A stretch of DNA of 64,000 nucleotides from an uncultured bacterium (GTDB lineage Bacteria; Vulcanimicrobiota; Xenobia; Xenobiales; Xenobiaceae). The notes beneath the pieces are model-generated. The model saw nothing but the letters and a program-made list of their open reading frames with translations, did not search any database and had not been told where the DNA came from. A program made the position numbers and the translations under genes. The stretch covers positions 62,001-126,000 of the forward strand of contig CAKTUZ010000003.1 of assembly GCA_934621605.1 (NCBI GenBank), given 5' to 3'. Position 1 is the first letter of the stretch. Each line of letters opens with the position of its first letter. Below are positions 7,901-16,883 of this stretch, in pieces.

Positions 7901-9703
7901 CTATCCCTTAAAGGCCGCCTTCCATTCCTGAAGCTTTTTAATAAGAAGCGAACGTTCTTGAGGAAGTACAAACGGTTCGCGACCGCGTCCATCAAAAATT
8001 AAACCTGTGGTACCACCTTTAAGTACACATTCTGTGGCTTGTCCGGCACCTTGACCGACGTCAGCACGACTTAAGGGAAGCAAACGAGCCTTTATGCTCT
8101 GTCCCACCGGTAATTTTTTGACAATAATTTCCCCCATATGCAAAGTGAAAGCCGCTTGGCCTTCGAGCTCAACCTTAAGCAAATCTCTACCGTAAGCAAT
8201 AGCTTTACCGTTAGTAAAACGCGGAGCTATGCAAGTACCCAATTCGATTAAGCAATCTTTCTCAAAAACATAGGCTGCGGCCTCAGGCAAAATAGAAGAA
8301 AGCACCCCCAATTGCGGCATCATAAAAATAGAGTCAACGGCCAATTGAGTAATACCGCAAGGCAAATAAGAATCGAGAAGCATCCAAGCTGTCTGCCAAC
8401 GCTCAGGTGCATGAGAAAGTACGCCGCCGGAGCCGATAAGCATATCCAGTCGCATGGGATCAATAAGCGAACGACTTTCGCCCTGGCTAAAAATCGAGCC
8501 TATTTCAGCTTGATGTTGCACCCCTTTGAGACCGTCGGCTAACAAAGCATGTTGTTCAAAAGAAAGACGCAAAGCCTCACGACAAATAGCTTGTTCTATT
8601 TCCAAATCTTCCCTAAGATACGGAATCGAAGTTGGGCGAATCATCTTATTTTTGATTCTATTGCGCAACTGAGATTCGTCTACTTCAAAAGGAACCCAAC
8701 GCATAACGTTATCTAGTCCGGCTTCGGTTAATACGTTGGAAATCGAATAACTCATACCGTAGTTGGCTGACACAGTGCGATTAAAACGACCATCAAATAC
8801 GGAAAACACATCGGTAGTGGCGCCGCCAATATCGACGCCCAAAATATTTATGGAACGTGTTTGAGCCACACGCTCCATAATCATACCCACAGCTGCCGGT
8901 GTAGGCATAATTTGTTCGTCAGTCATGGCCATAAGTTTAGGATAACCGGGAGCGTGGGCCATAACGTGCTCTAGAAATTGACTCTGGATCTTGAGGCGAG
9001 CAGGTTGAAGATTTTCCTCTTCCAAGGTTGGACGAATATTATCAACAATTTCTAAAGCAGTTTTGGAGCCTAAAATCTTCTTAATTTGCTCGCGTACATC
9101 TTTATTACCAGCGAAAATGACCGGCAGCTTATAATTTACTCCCAAGCGCGGACGCGGATCAGCAGCGCCAAAAAGTTGGGCCATTTCCACAACATGTTTT
9201 TGTACGCCGCCGTCAACCCCACCAGAAAGCAACACCATATCGGGGCGCAATTTACGGATAAGCTCGATTTTTTCGTAAGGGCGGCGCGAATCGTTAGAGG
9301 AAAGCGTTTCCATAACTACAGCTCCGGCCCCCAAGGCGGCCCGTTGAGCACTTTCCGAACTCATTTTAGCGACTACGCCGGCTACCATCATTTGCAAACC
9401 ACCACCGGCTGAAGAAGTAGAAAGATAAATATCAATACCTTTTTGGCCGTCATAAGGCTTAATCAATTGACCATCTTCATCTAAAAGCGGCCGTCCCACC
9501 AGTTCAGAAAGTTCGCTAACGGCGTTACGCACACCTTGAGTGACATCTTCAGCCGGAGCCTCTACAGTAGTGGGGGCTTCTCCTCTAGCTCGCAAACGAA
9601 AGCCGTCAGGCCCTTTTTCGATTAAAATGGCTTTGGTGGTGGTGCTGCCACAATCGGTAGCCAATATAGAATGGATAGAATCTTTATCTAGATTATTGTT
9701 CAT
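7901..9703 (-). CDS. glmL: GlmL/MutL-family ATPase
   Basis: The 600-residue product has the ASKHA (actin/Hsp70-like) fold signatures of the glutamate mutase L family. The first phosphate loop ATDCGSTTTKA lies near residue 17, and the second, GVDIGGATTDV, in the middle. Further conserved Gly-rich segments (SSAGGGLQMMVAG, LLSGGVDGG, LIGSGGVL) fit the same family. GlmL genes were first found between the subunits of coenzyme B12-dependent glutamate mutase and also accompany other aminomutase systems, but the biochemical role is not established. No mutase subunit gene is in this window. The gene overlaps the small upstream gene by 11 bp and is followed 3 bp later by the barrel-sandwich protein gene, so the three form an operon. 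Confidence 0.88.
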   Translation of the reverse strand: MNNNLDKDSIHSILATDCGSTTTKAILIEKGPDGFRLRARGEAPTTVEAPAEDVTQGVRNAVSELSELVGRPLLDEDGQLIKPYDGQKGIDIYLSTSSAGGGLQMMVAGVVAKMSSESAQRAALGAGAVVMETLSSNDSRRPYEKIELIRKLRPDMVLLSGGVDGGVQKHVVEMAQLFGAADPRPRLGVNYKLPVIFAGNKDVREQIKKILGSKTALEIVDNIRPTLEEENLQPARLKIQSQFLEHVMAHAPGYPKLMAMTDEQIMPTPAAVGMIMERVAQTRSINILGVDIGGATTDVFSVFDGRFNRTVSANYGMSYSISNVLTEAGLDNVMRWVPFEVDESQLRNRIKNKMIRPTSIPYLREDLEIEQAICREALRLSFEQHALLADGLKGVQHQAEIGSIFSQGESRSLIDPMRLDMLIGSGGVLSHAPERWQTAWMLLDSYLPCGITQLAVDSIFMMPQLGVLSSILPEAAAYVFEKDCLIELGTCIAPRFTNGKAIAYGRDLLKVELEGQAAFTLHMGEIIVKKLPVGQSIKARLLPLSRADVGQGAGQATECVLKGGTTGLIFDGRGREPFVLPQERSLLIKKLQEWKAAFKG

Positions 9704-10019
9704 TTTTCTTTATTTCTAATTCTTCGATAGCTGCTATAAAAGCTTCCATATTGGAACGCCGAGAGGAAATGGCCGTAGCCTTACGCCACCAAGAATCCAA
9801 TCCCATAAAATTAGCAGCCGGAGAGAAAAAAACCAAGGCCTGATTGGCAATAAAAGAGAGCGGCTTACACGACTCCAAAAGCCATAAAGCCGGAACTCCC
9901 AAATGGATAGCCACTATTGAACCAGCGATATTATAAATATCGTCCTCTATTTCGGCCCTCTCTTCCTCTGCGGGAGCAGATTCTTCCAGAGACCACATTT
10001 CTCGCCAATTTATTTGCAT
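9693..10019 (-). CDS. Small GlmL-linked protein of unknown function
   Basis: A 108-residue protein starting at ATG 10019; an in-frame TTG at 10028 is an alternative and the ribosome binding site does not decide. It has an acidic N-terminus (WSLEESAPAEEERAEIEDD). A hydrophobic central stretch (about 30-75, LGVPALWLLESCKPLSFIANQALVFF in two pieces) could be one membrane segment or a buried helix pair. The C-terminus is amphipathic and charged. Its 3' end overlaps glmL by 11 bp, indicating translational coupling. From memory, similar short proteins with a PALWLLES-like core sit beside GlmL in other bacteria. No catalytic motif is visible. Confidence 0.6.
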   Translation of the reverse strand: MQINWREMWSLEESAPAEEERAEIEDDIYNIAGSIVAIHLGVPALWLLESCKPLSFIANQALVFFSPAANFMGLDSWWRKATAISSRRSNMEAFIAAIEELEIKKNEQ

Positions 10020-10033
10020 ATTACCCAATCTGC

Positions 10034-10534
10034 CTATTCGGTTTTAACCAGTTTGCGAGCAATTAAAGGCTCAACTTTCTGCATAGCTTCTTCATCTAAA
10101 GGCAAAAAAACTGAGCTGCGCAAGCTTTTAAAATAAGCGGAAAAAGAAGAAGTTTTTGAAGCTGGGTGCATTTCCATCCACAATACAAAGCCATTACCTT
10201 GTATTGAATAAGAACGATAGTCATCCCACTTAAATACAGAAGGCTTGCCAAAACGGCTCACTTCAATCTGCTCTTTGTCGAAAGTAAAAGTGGTAGGAAA
10301 GAAATAAGGTACCAAGCCATGTAAAATAATACCCAGCAAAAGGGCCGGTACCAACAAACCGCTCCAACCGGCTTTAGAGCTAAACATAGAAAAAACCATC
10401 AACAATAAGAAAAGACCAATCACCACAGTGAGCCAAGGACGCTTAGCTGCCGGGTGTTGTTTAATAACTAAAGGCAAGGTCAATTCAGCTTTTTTAGCTT
10501 GATTGCGTTCGTTCCGACGATGTTTTTTACTCAA
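10034..10534 (-). CDS. Two-TM protein with C-terminal YcxB/PH-like module (array member 6)
   Basis: A 166-residue protein with a very basic N-terminus (KKHRRNERNQAKK), two hydrophobic segments (about residues 35-50 and 58-78) and a C-terminal cytoplasmic-looking domain. That domain begins TFTFDKEQIEVSRFG and continues FKWDDYRSYSIQGNGFVLWM. The pattern matches the larger proteins encoded immediately upstream and recalls the bacterial YcxB/PH-like membrane family, which is a fold-level resemblance only. TTG start at 10534 with a GAGGAAAG ribosome binding site. It is the smallest member of the array and lies directly before the GlmL operon, separated from the rest of the array by a candidate terminator. 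Function unknown. Confidence 0.6.
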   Translation of the reverse strand: MSKKHRRNERNQAKKAELTLPLVIKQHPAAKRPWLTVVIGLFLLLMVFSMFSSKAGWSGLLVPALLLGIILHGLVPYFFPTTFTFDKEQIEVSRFGKPSVFKWDDYRSYSIQGNGFVLWMEMHPASKTSSFSAYFKSLRSSVFLPLDEEAMQKVEPLIARKLVKTE

Positions 10535-10567
10535 TTTTCTTTCCTCTAATCAGTTACATTTTCTAAT

Positions 10568-10591
10568 AAAAAAAGCGCCCAGCGCCCTTTT
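10568..10591 (-). terminator. Candidate terminator after array member 5
   Basis: On the minus strand, GCGC-TGG-GCGC (10575-10585) forms a short stem followed by seven T (10568-10574), extendable by A/T pairs around a GG bulge. It lies between two paralogue genes. The stem is short, so confidence is moderate. Confidence 0.45.
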
Positions 10592-10656
10592 CAGAATGAA
10601 TACATGTATACCTTTTTGCTTGTTGCCCCCCATCCGTTTGCCGCAGCAATTAAATC

Positions 10657-11427
10657 CTAATCTTCTACTTGTTCTTCAGAATACAAAGGCAAGGAGACTC
10701 TGTCGTTTAAGAATTTTATAGTTGCATCCAACTCAGATTTTTCATCATTATACCCAGTGTATCTTCCTCCATCGTCGCGCAGATAAATTTCTACACAGTC
10801 AAGCTGTTTTTCTCTTAAACGGCGGGCGTTTTGGCTTCCCGACTTAGGATCGTCGACTAGCCACAATTTTATAGAGACATTGTCCCGCTTTTTGTGATGA
10901 ATAACAGAATAGCTGCGGAAATTATTCCAAGCCATCTCTTCTTCCGGAGAGGAAGCAAAAGGAGGATATTTTACTACCTCTTCTGGGATAGTTTTTCTAC
11001 TACTACCCGAGAAGCAGAATTTTAAGATATTTTCCGAGGTAGTCAAACCGCGACTACTGTAATCTCCGGGAATAACTACAGTTAAACCTTTATCAGTAAA
11101 GATGAGAGTTTGCTCCGTGTCTTTATGATCCCCGAAGCTTAGCCCCAAAGCCACACAAGCTATAAAAGCACAAATAGCTCCAACTAATTGCCAGGCTGTA
11201 AAAGTATGGAAAAGTACCCCCCAGCCGACTATAGACGCGTAACCGACGGAACCTGCAACTACAGAAACAACTATAATAGGTTTACAAAAATTAAAAAACT
11301 TAGTCCAACCCTTGCCATAATATTGTTTATGAAAGACAACTAAAGCCGAATAAGGAGCTTCATTAGCTCTGTCTCTACACAGATCATCCGAGTAGCGATT
11401 AAGATAATCTTCAATTTCTTGAAACAT
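10657..11427 (-). CDS. Membrane protein with C-terminal YcxB/PH-like module (array member 5)
   Basis: A 256-residue protein. After a polar N-terminus, two hydrophobic segments (about residues 45-65 and 75-97) precede a C-terminal domain starting TLIFTDKGLTVVIPGD. The diagnostic stretch MAWNNFRSYSV appears near residue 170, equivalent to the W-x2-F-x2-FS motif of its neighbours. This copy is more diverged: the usual IVLW after that motif is replaced by SIKLWLVDD, and a charged segment follows. ATG start with a GTGGAGG ribosome binding site. Spacing to member 4 is 20 bp, so the two are probably co-transcribed. No enzymatic motif is visible. I infer a member of one expanded membrane-protein family. 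Confidence 0.55.
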   Translation of the reverse strand: MFQEIEDYLNRYSDDLCRDRANEAPYSALVVFHKQYYGKGWTKFFNFCKPIIVVSVVAGSVGYASIVGWGVLFHTFTAWQLVGAICAFIACVALGLSFGDHKDTEQTLIFTDKGLTVVIPGDYSSRGLTTSENILKFCFSGSSRKTIPEEVVKYPPFASSPEEEMAWNNFRSYSVIHHKKRDNVSIKLWLVDDPKSGSQNARRLREKQLDCVEIYLRDDGGRYTGYNDEKSELDATIKFLNDRVSLPLYSEEQVED

Positions 11428-11447
11428 AGCTAGCCTCCACTAAAAAG

Positions 11448-12335
11448 TTAGTATTGTTCCAATTCGTCCATTTGACTGCTATGGTCAAAATTACTGCCTG
11501 AATCGTTTCTGGTATTGCGGCGGTTAGTACTTGGCGCATAAGAACTAAGATTTATCGATTCACCTCGACATAAGTGACGACTGTGACTGGTATCAATAGG
11601 CCCACGCGATATGGCAGTACGAGGCCGACTCGGAGGCTCATCTTGAATATCTTCTTGGGTTTGGACAATTTCTGCTATCGCATCTCCCGTTAAATCTTCG
11701 CTTGCCTCATCAGTTACTCCAATCAACATATCTCTCTCTATGTCATAGAAAGGTAACTTAGAGCCTATCGCCTCTAAAAGCTCATTGGTTTCATTTTCCG
11801 AAAGAGCTATAGTGACAGCAATTTCGTTACTCTCACAACAATTGACAATTTCATAAAAAGGCACAGGTTGACGCAAAAATTTTATCAGAAAAATTTCCTC
11901 ATTGATCGGATTGGCTCTGTAATAACAAAATTTATCCCACTTCATCAGAGGAGTGACAAAGAAAGGATATATTAAAGGCTTAGCGCTGTGTCGATTTCCA
12001 GACATTTTACTTATGCTAAGGCCTTCCGAACTTATCGTAATAGCACAATCAAAATCGGGATTAAGCCAATGGCACCTGAGTATAACCATCACTCCTATAG
12101 CAACGAGCGCAACGAATAATAGGAGTAAGTATACAAAAGGACAATCATATAGGCTACAAAGTAGACATACAGGAATCAAAACCGATAAACCGACCATAAA
12201 AGTCGGTAAATAGCATTTAGTCAACAATCTATCGCGGATTCGCTTATCAGTTTTATGCCTAATTACAACATTATTAGCAATTCCTACTCCGTCGAAGTTA
12301 ATACCGTTGTGATTTTCGTATTTGACATTGCTCAT
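11448..12335 (-). CDS. Membrane protein with C-terminal YcxB/PH-like module (array member 4)
   Basis: A 295-residue protein with two adjacent hydrophobic segments (about residues 45-68 and 70-88). A domain follows beginning CAITISSEGLSISKM and containing LMKWDKFCYYRANPINEEIFLI, the divergent equivalent of the array's W-x2-F motif. Unlike its relatives it has a long low-complexity tail (about residues 215-295) rich in Ser, Arg and Asp. The ribosome binding site before the ATG is weak (GGGGAG about 15 bases away). The tail looks disordered and could be a linker or interaction region. Assignment to the family rests on shared layout and position and is less certain than for members 1-3. Confidence 0.5.
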   Translation of the reverse strand: MSNVKYENHNGINFDGVGIANNVVIRHKTDKRIRDRLLTKCYLPTFMVGLSVLIPVCLLCSLYDCPFVYLLLLFVALVAIGVMVILRCHWLNPDFDCAITISSEGLSISKMSGNRHSAKPLIYPFFVTPLMKWDKFCYYRANPINEEIFLIKFLRQPVPFYEIVNCCESNEIAVTIALSENETNELLEAIGSKLPFYDIERDMLIGVTDEASEDLTGDAIAEIVQTQEDIQDEPPSRPRTAISRGPIDTSHSRHLCRGESINLSSYAPSTNRRNTRNDSGSNFDHSSQMDELEQY

Positions 12336-12407
12336 AATTGCGACATTTAGCTCCCCGTACTTTTATCTATAATGCCACTAAATTCCGAACGGCGTCAAAC
12401 CTTTATA

Positions 12408-13079
12408 TCAAACGGATATCGGCCGAATTTGCGGAAAACGCTGAGAAAGAAAATCTTGCAAATCGACCAGTTCGGAGCGACTGCCACAAACCTTTAAGGG
12501 ACATTCGCTGGGAATCAGAAAAAGCCATGAATTGAAATTCAAAAAAAACTTAAGCGCAAAGGAACTTTGAGGATTTTTACTGCGCCAGAGTACAATATAG
12601 TTGTTATAACGAGAAAAACTTTTAAAACTATCCCAAGAGATATATTTAGTTCCTTCCACATATTCAACATCATAAATCGTATATCTGGCAGTTCTAGTCT
12701 TTACTGTTATAGCGCTTATAAAGTCACCATTGCTAACATAACCATTATTATAAGTTCCTCTTATGCCATTATTATCAAAAACTAAGTTATAGCCGTTAAT
12801 TGTACTAAAAGAAAATAAAGCAACTACAACAAAACTTATCCAATAAATAAAAGTTGCTCCTATAAAATCCACCCAACTTCGACTGGGATGGGCTATTATA
12901 CTAAAGAAACTATCGCATACCCCTAGCAGTGAACAAATAAATATGGCGCCAATAGTACAAATCACAATGGAGCAAGCCATGCCTAAAGCCATAACTTTGA
13001 AGCAATTCGAAAATCCGGATTTATAATTTACACTTACGGAATCGAGACTGTCTACTCCTTGATAAAAACTATCTTCCAT
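12408..13079 (-). CDS. Membrane protein with C-terminal YcxB/PH-like module (array member 3)
   Basis: A 223-residue protein with two hydrophobic segments (about residues 27-55 and 70-92) and a C-terminal domain. The domain starts NGYNLVFDNNGIRGTYN and carries the clear family signature YISWDSFKSFSRYNNYIVLW, then PLKVCGSRSELVDLQDFLSQ. The last motif matches PLRICGSELEVRELKDFLSG of member 1 and PLRIVGKPAELAELKLILA of member 2. ATG start with AGGAGCGG upstream. It is separated by about 70 bp from the genes on either side. Cytoplasmic placement of the C-terminal domain is inferred from the two-TM layout. Confidence 0.65.
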   Translation of the reverse strand: MEDSFYQGVDSLDSVSVNYKSGFSNCFKVMALGMACSIVICTIGAIFICSLLGVCDSFFSIIAHPSRSWVDFIGATFIYWISFVVVALFSFSTINGYNLVFDNNGIRGTYNNGYVSNGDFISAITVKTRTARYTIYDVEYVEGTKYISWDSFKSFSRYNNYIVLWRSKNPQSSFALKFFLNFNSWLFLIPSECPLKVCGSRSELVDLQDFLSQRFPQIRPISV

Positions 13080-13136
13080 AACCGCTCCTTATTTTTATTC
13101 CATCCACATTAGTTTAAACACGAATCAGAAAATAGC

Positions 13137-14174
13137 TTAAAGAATGGCTCTTTCTCCGCTGAAAATATTATGTTTGCAAGGCATAATACGCGCCAATATT
13201 AATTTCAGCTCAGCTAACTCCGCAGGCTTACCTACAATCCTCAGGGGATACTGATTAAGGCAAATATTCAAACCCAATTTAATATATAATTTGGTTAAAA
13301 AATCGGCCTTAATTGGCTCTTTTTGCCACAATACAAGACAATTGCGATGCACAGAAAAGCACTTAAAATTTATCCATTTTATAGAATGCGGTTGCGAATC
13401 TGTATTTATATCATAATAAGGTCTTATAACTTCACCGCTTCGTGTTTTTTCGCCATAATAGCCGGTAACATCTTGAGTATAGTTAAAAGCGCCGTAAACC
13501 TGACCGCTAATACCAAATTCATTAAAGGTTAAACATGATCCATGCCAATTAAATAAAATCTTGCAAATCGGCACTATAGACGCGCCTAGTGTAACAAAAA
13601 TAATAGTAGTCAAACATTCAAACGGGGTGCAAAGACTGCGCATAAAACCATCAAAACCATCATACATGATTAACACACCGATCCCAAAAATAGATGTGAG
13701 TATAAAAACAAAAACTATACAGAACAATAAGCGAGTTAAGACCAGTTTAAAATTAACTTTATCAGTAATAGTAAGCGCCACAACTTGAGACAGACGATCT
13801 TGCAACTCCGTCTCAGCCTTACATTTTGCTTCAGCTTGTAATCGTTCCTCAACACGCTGCTTACAATTACCGATACTAAAAACTACGCCAGTAATAACAA
13901 AGCAAAAAATTACGGCAAACAAACAAATAGGGATTACAACTCCGCCGCCTTTAGCGCCAGTAGCACATATAGCTTTAAAACCCAAAAGAAGAACCACAAT
14001 ATCCAGTAATATAACTGCTGCACGTATGCTATAGAGCCAAGTATCGCTAAGCATAAAATTCTCGAAATCGATAAGGCATTCTATTCTTCTGGCTTCATCC
14101 AGTCCTTCAAAGGGATCGGTATCATCGTATCTACTTAATTCTTCAAGCAAATCATCGGGCAACTCGTTACTCAT
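13137..14174 (-). CDS. Four-TM protein with C-terminal YcxB/PH-like module (array member 2)
   Basis: A 345-residue protein with an acidic N-terminus and four hydrophobic segments (about residues 50-72, 77-100, 140-168 and 185-208). A charged, possibly coiled segment (about 105-130, QRVEERLQAEAKCKAETELQ) separates the two TM pairs. The C-terminal domain starts SCLTFNEFGISGQVYG and contains SIKWINFKCFSVHRNCLVLW and YPLRIVGKPAELAELK, all shared with members 1 and 3. ATG start with an AGGAGGG ribosome binding site. Members 1 and 2 have an extra N-terminal TM pair relative to member 3, which suggests that this part was gained or lost within the family. Confidence 0.65.
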   Translation of the reverse strand: MSNELPDDLLEELSRYDDTDPFEGLDEARRIECLIDFENFMLSDTWLYSIRAAVILLDIVVLLLGFKAICATGAKGGGVVIPICLFAVIFCFVITGVVFSIGNCKQRVEERLQAEAKCKAETELQDRLSQVVALTITDKVNFKLVLTRLLFCIVFVFILTSIFGIGVLIMYDGFDGFMRSLCTPFECLTTIIFVTLGASIVPICKILFNWHGSCLTFNEFGISGQVYGAFNYTQDVTGYYGEKTRSGEVIRPYYDINTDSQPHSIKWINFKCFSVHRNCLVLWQKEPIKADFLTKLYIKLGLNICLNQYPLRIVGKPAELAELKLILARIMPCKHNIFSGERAIL

Positions 14175-14215
14175 ATTGTCAATTCACCCTCCTGTTTATA
14201 AGCGAATTATAAAAG

Positions 14216-15322
14216 CTAAATAATCGCTTGGCAATTCTGACTTAATGCAGATAAACAAGGCATAAAGCCGCTCAAAAAGTCCTTAAGTTCTCTTACTTCA
14301 AGTTCACTGCCACAAATTCTCAGCGGCCTAGACCAGGAACATTGTCTGAGACTGGGATATAAATCAAATTGTATTAACATGGCGGCCTTAAAATCCGCCC
14401 GAGGCTGGGAACTTCTCCATAAAACTATACAATTTTTATGGTAGGAAAAGCATAAAAAATTCTCCCACCGTACATAGTCGCCCTGACATTTAATTAAACC
14501 ATAGGAATCAGAAGCTGAAGGCTTTCCGTAGACTTCAACAAACGGCCTCTTAATATTATCGCAATAATTACATTCACCCTTAATACCGTTTTCATCAAAA
14601 GTCAAAGAATAACCAATTACAGTATTCTGTCGGCAGACAATCACCAGAGCGACCAATAAGATTACCAACACAGGCAGAGAAAAAGGCAAAAATCTGATCA
14701 AATCGTAGACCGACTCCTGACTTACAAATACAATCATCAGGTACAAAAGGCCCAAAAGACATCCGAAACAAAGAACAACAGCAGCAATACAAAGAGCTAC
14801 GGAAAAAATAAGGCGTCGAGGGTTTTGGAAATTTAAAGTCAGCAAATCAAGATTGAAGGGAATATTTCCATACGACAGAGTCTCAAGAGCCCCAAGATCT
14901 TTATATTCCTGAATAATTGTGGCTTTTTCTGAGCCGGTATTAGCTGAAAAAACTATACTTAAAAGAGCAATAATTGCCAACAAACAAAAAAATGTCAGTA
15001 TATCCCAATTATCGCCACGTCGACTGTAAAGATTAATTGTGGGGAAAATATAGAAACCGAAAGTGAGACCGACCGCAATGGCCACACAACGCAGAGAATA
15101 GATAAAAAGATCGCCAAAACTTTCGATTTTAAAAATCAGTTGGGCCATCCATGAGAAAAGCTGATGGTACTTGTTATTATTATCACCGGACAAATTTAAG
15201 AAGAATGAACTGCCGGAAGATACTGGGTTCAGCTCATTTGCAGATAAATCGGAATCACTATTGGCCTCGGGCAATGAACTATTCATACTGCCAATTGGAT
15301 AGCGGTTTTCACCATTTTCCAT
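14216..15322 (-). CDS. Four-TM protein with C-terminal YcxB/PH-like module (array member 1)
   Basis: A 368-residue protein and the first gene of the array in transcription order. The N-terminal 45 residues are polar and Ser/Asn-rich. Four hydrophobic segments follow (about 75-98, 108-128, 170-200, 208-228). The C-terminal domain starts YSLTFDENGIKGECN, contains YVRWENFLCFSYHKNCIVLW and ends PLRICGSELEVRELKDFLSG. This last domain is the part conserved across the array. ATG start with AGAGGAAT upstream. It begins 55 bp after the DUF6754-type operon and could be a readthrough part of it. No known catalytic residues are visible, so the function is unknown. Confidence 0.65.
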   Translation of the reverse strand: MENGENRYPIGSMNSSLPEANSDSDLSANELNPVSSGSSFFLNLSGDNNNKYHQLFSWMAQLIFKIESFGDLFIYSLRCVAIAVGLTFGFYIFPTINLYSRRGDNWDILTFFCLLAIIALLSIVFSANTGSEKATIIQEYKDLGALETLSYGNIPFNLDLLTLNFQNPRRLIFSVALCIAAVVLCFGCLLGLLYLMIVFVSQESVYDLIRFLPFSLPVLVILLVALVIVCRQNTVIGYSLTFDENGIKGECNYCDNIKRPFVEVYGKPSASDSYGLIKCQGDYVRWENFLCFSYHKNCIVLWRSSQPRADFKAAMLIQFDLYPSLRQCSWSRPLRICGSELEVRELKDFLSGFMPCLSALSQNCQAII

Positions 15323-15377
15323 ATTTACAATTCCTCTCTTGCCTTCTGTAGTTTCCTATCGGTTATATAACTAATTT

Positions 15378-16025
15378 CTAACTAAAAAAACGCACAGTCG
15401 CTTGCCAAACGTCTTGAATATACATGACCCTGCCTATAAGTAGAGAGACTCTGGCCATTACAGTATATCCGAAAGCTGCTCCAAAGGAAATCATTAAAAC
15501 GCCAATACCGAATTGAGCTGTCTTTCCCCAAAGCGTTCCCTTATGTTCTTTGGAAAAGTAAAAATACATAAGGCCACTCAAAACACCGGTGACAATAATT
15601 AAATTTATAAAAAATGCTTTCCAACTGGCGCATCCCCAGAGAGGCACAATTGTGGCTTCCAACTGGCGCAAAACCTGAGCTTCCATCGTATAAACGATAT
15701 TATAACCAGCAAAAATACCGACCATAAAAGCCAGGGGCCAGCGACTCAGCCAAGCATATTTTGGGCAAACACGCGCCAAAAGCATAATACTTAACGCGGC
15801 TGCTATGAGGTAGCGCCAATCTCCAGCTTGCAATTTTAAAATCAAGTTGGGGTAAATTACTTGCCAGTAACCTATGCACATCCAATAGCCAGCCGACACG
15901 CCCACAAAGATATGCTCTGCTAATTTATAAAAGGGATTATCTTTGTAAAGAAAGCTAAAAATAAACATGGTTAGGCAAACGCCTATCCACATTCCCACCA
16001 TATCGCTTAAAGAATGAGCTTCCAT
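15378..16025 (-). CDS. Polytopic membrane protein of the DUF6754-type operon
   Basis: A 215-residue, very hydrophobic protein with about six to seven membrane segments. Recognisable stretches include MWIGVCLTMFIFSFLYKDNP near the start, followed by FYKLAEHIFVGVSAGYWM, and a C-terminal GVLMISFGAAFGYTVMARV. From memory, this combination occurs beside genes for DUF6754-containing proteins in other bacteria. It is the last of four closely packed minus-strand genes, 18 bp after the previous stop. It has no transporter or enzyme motif I can name. I infer an integral component of a membrane complex with the three preceding products. Confidence 0.6.
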   Translation of the reverse strand: MEAHSLSDMVGMWIGVCLTMFIFSFLYKDNPFYKLAEHIFVGVSAGYWMCIGYWQVIYPNLILKLQAGDWRYLIAAALSIMLLARVCPKYAWLSRWPLAFMVGIFAGYNIVYTMEAQVLRQLEATIVPLWGCASWKAFFINLIIVTGVLSGLMYFYFSKEHKGTLWGKTAQFGIGVLMISFGAAFGYTVMARVSLLIGRVMYIQDVWQATVRFFS

Positions 16026-16043
16026 TTCTATTTTTCAGCCTCT

Positions 16044-16883
16044 CTACAGCTTTTTGCCGTTATTTTTGTCGGCCCAACGTTCAGAAAAGTAAATAACATT
16101 GGCCAAAATGATTAAAAAAGCCACGAAGAAATGGGCTATTGATTGAGCGTCAATACCTCTAGTAGCCTGACCGCCTTTTAAGCCTATCAAAACTTCATAT
16201 TCGCTGGCTCCACGCAAACCGCCCAAAAGGCCGATTACCTGACCGGAGTTTAGAAATGGATAAGCTTCTGGAGTAGTTACAGCAGTAGTGCCAGAAAGCA
16301 AAGGACGATGGTATTGTCCTACAACTACACGCACAAATTCAGCTAAACCGGGTCTTCCCATAGACCAATCACAAACCAGAGCGAAACTTTCCCAGCCCTT
16401 AACTTCTTGCATAATAGGTAGGCTCTCGGTAGGTCGACCAGCCAAATCGGCCGGAAACATAGAACTAAAGCTTTCGCCCATAGCTCTTAACACAACTTCG
16501 CCACCATTTTTATAGCCTAAATTTACGTAATCAATTCCGTCTTGGGCATTGTATTGAGGAGCCACTTGTTGCAAAGCTTCTCTAGCAAACAAACTACCTT
16601 CAGGCCATAAAGCGATACAGACAACTTTACATTGGCGACGGAAAAGGTGGTGCAACATAGCTACAGCCATAGGATGGCACTCAACTTTGGTACCCGGCCC
16701 ATAATCAAAGGACAAACAGACGTAAGAGCCTTCTGGCAATTGCTCTACAGTATTGTAAAATTTCTTGCTTAAAGGACTGGGCTCAACCGGCAATTCCGGC
16801 GGCCAAAGCAAAGGTATAACCACGGACAGAGCCAAAGCTAAAAAGATCCAACGCCTATCCAAATGGGCCAATTTGGCTAACAT
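16044..16883 (-). CDS. Membrane-anchored protein of the DUF6754-type operon
   Basis: A 279-residue protein with an N-terminal membrane anchor (about 13-30). A probably extracytoplasmic alpha/beta domain (about 35-250) contains CLSFDYGPGTKVECHPMA and, near its end, GQVIGLLGGLRGASEYE. A C-terminal membrane helix follows (about 255-272), then a short charged tail. Its first codon overlaps the stop codon of the upstream gene, indicating translational coupling. The two-helix layout suggests a domain held at the membrane surface by both ends. No fold or catalytic motif is certain. Confidence 0.6.
   Translation of the reverse strand: MLAKLAHLDRRWIFLALALSVVIPLLWPPELPVEPSPLSKKFYNTVEQLPEGSYVCLSFDYGPGTKVECHPMAVAMLHHLFRRQCKVVCIALWPEGSLFAREALQQVAPQYNAQDGIDYVNLGYKNGGEVVLRAMGESFSSMFPADLAGRPTESLPIMQEVKGWESFALVCDWSMGRPGLAEFVRVVVGQYHRPLLSGTTAVTTPEAYPFLNSGQVIGLLGGLRGASEYEVLIGLKGGQATRGIDAQSIAHFFVAFLIILANVIYFSERWADKNNGKKL

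Noticed and set aside
9693..10019. Glutamate mutase S or E subunit beside glmL
   Set aside because: The small protein lacks the B12-binding DxHxxG motif and is too short; no large E-type subunit is present.
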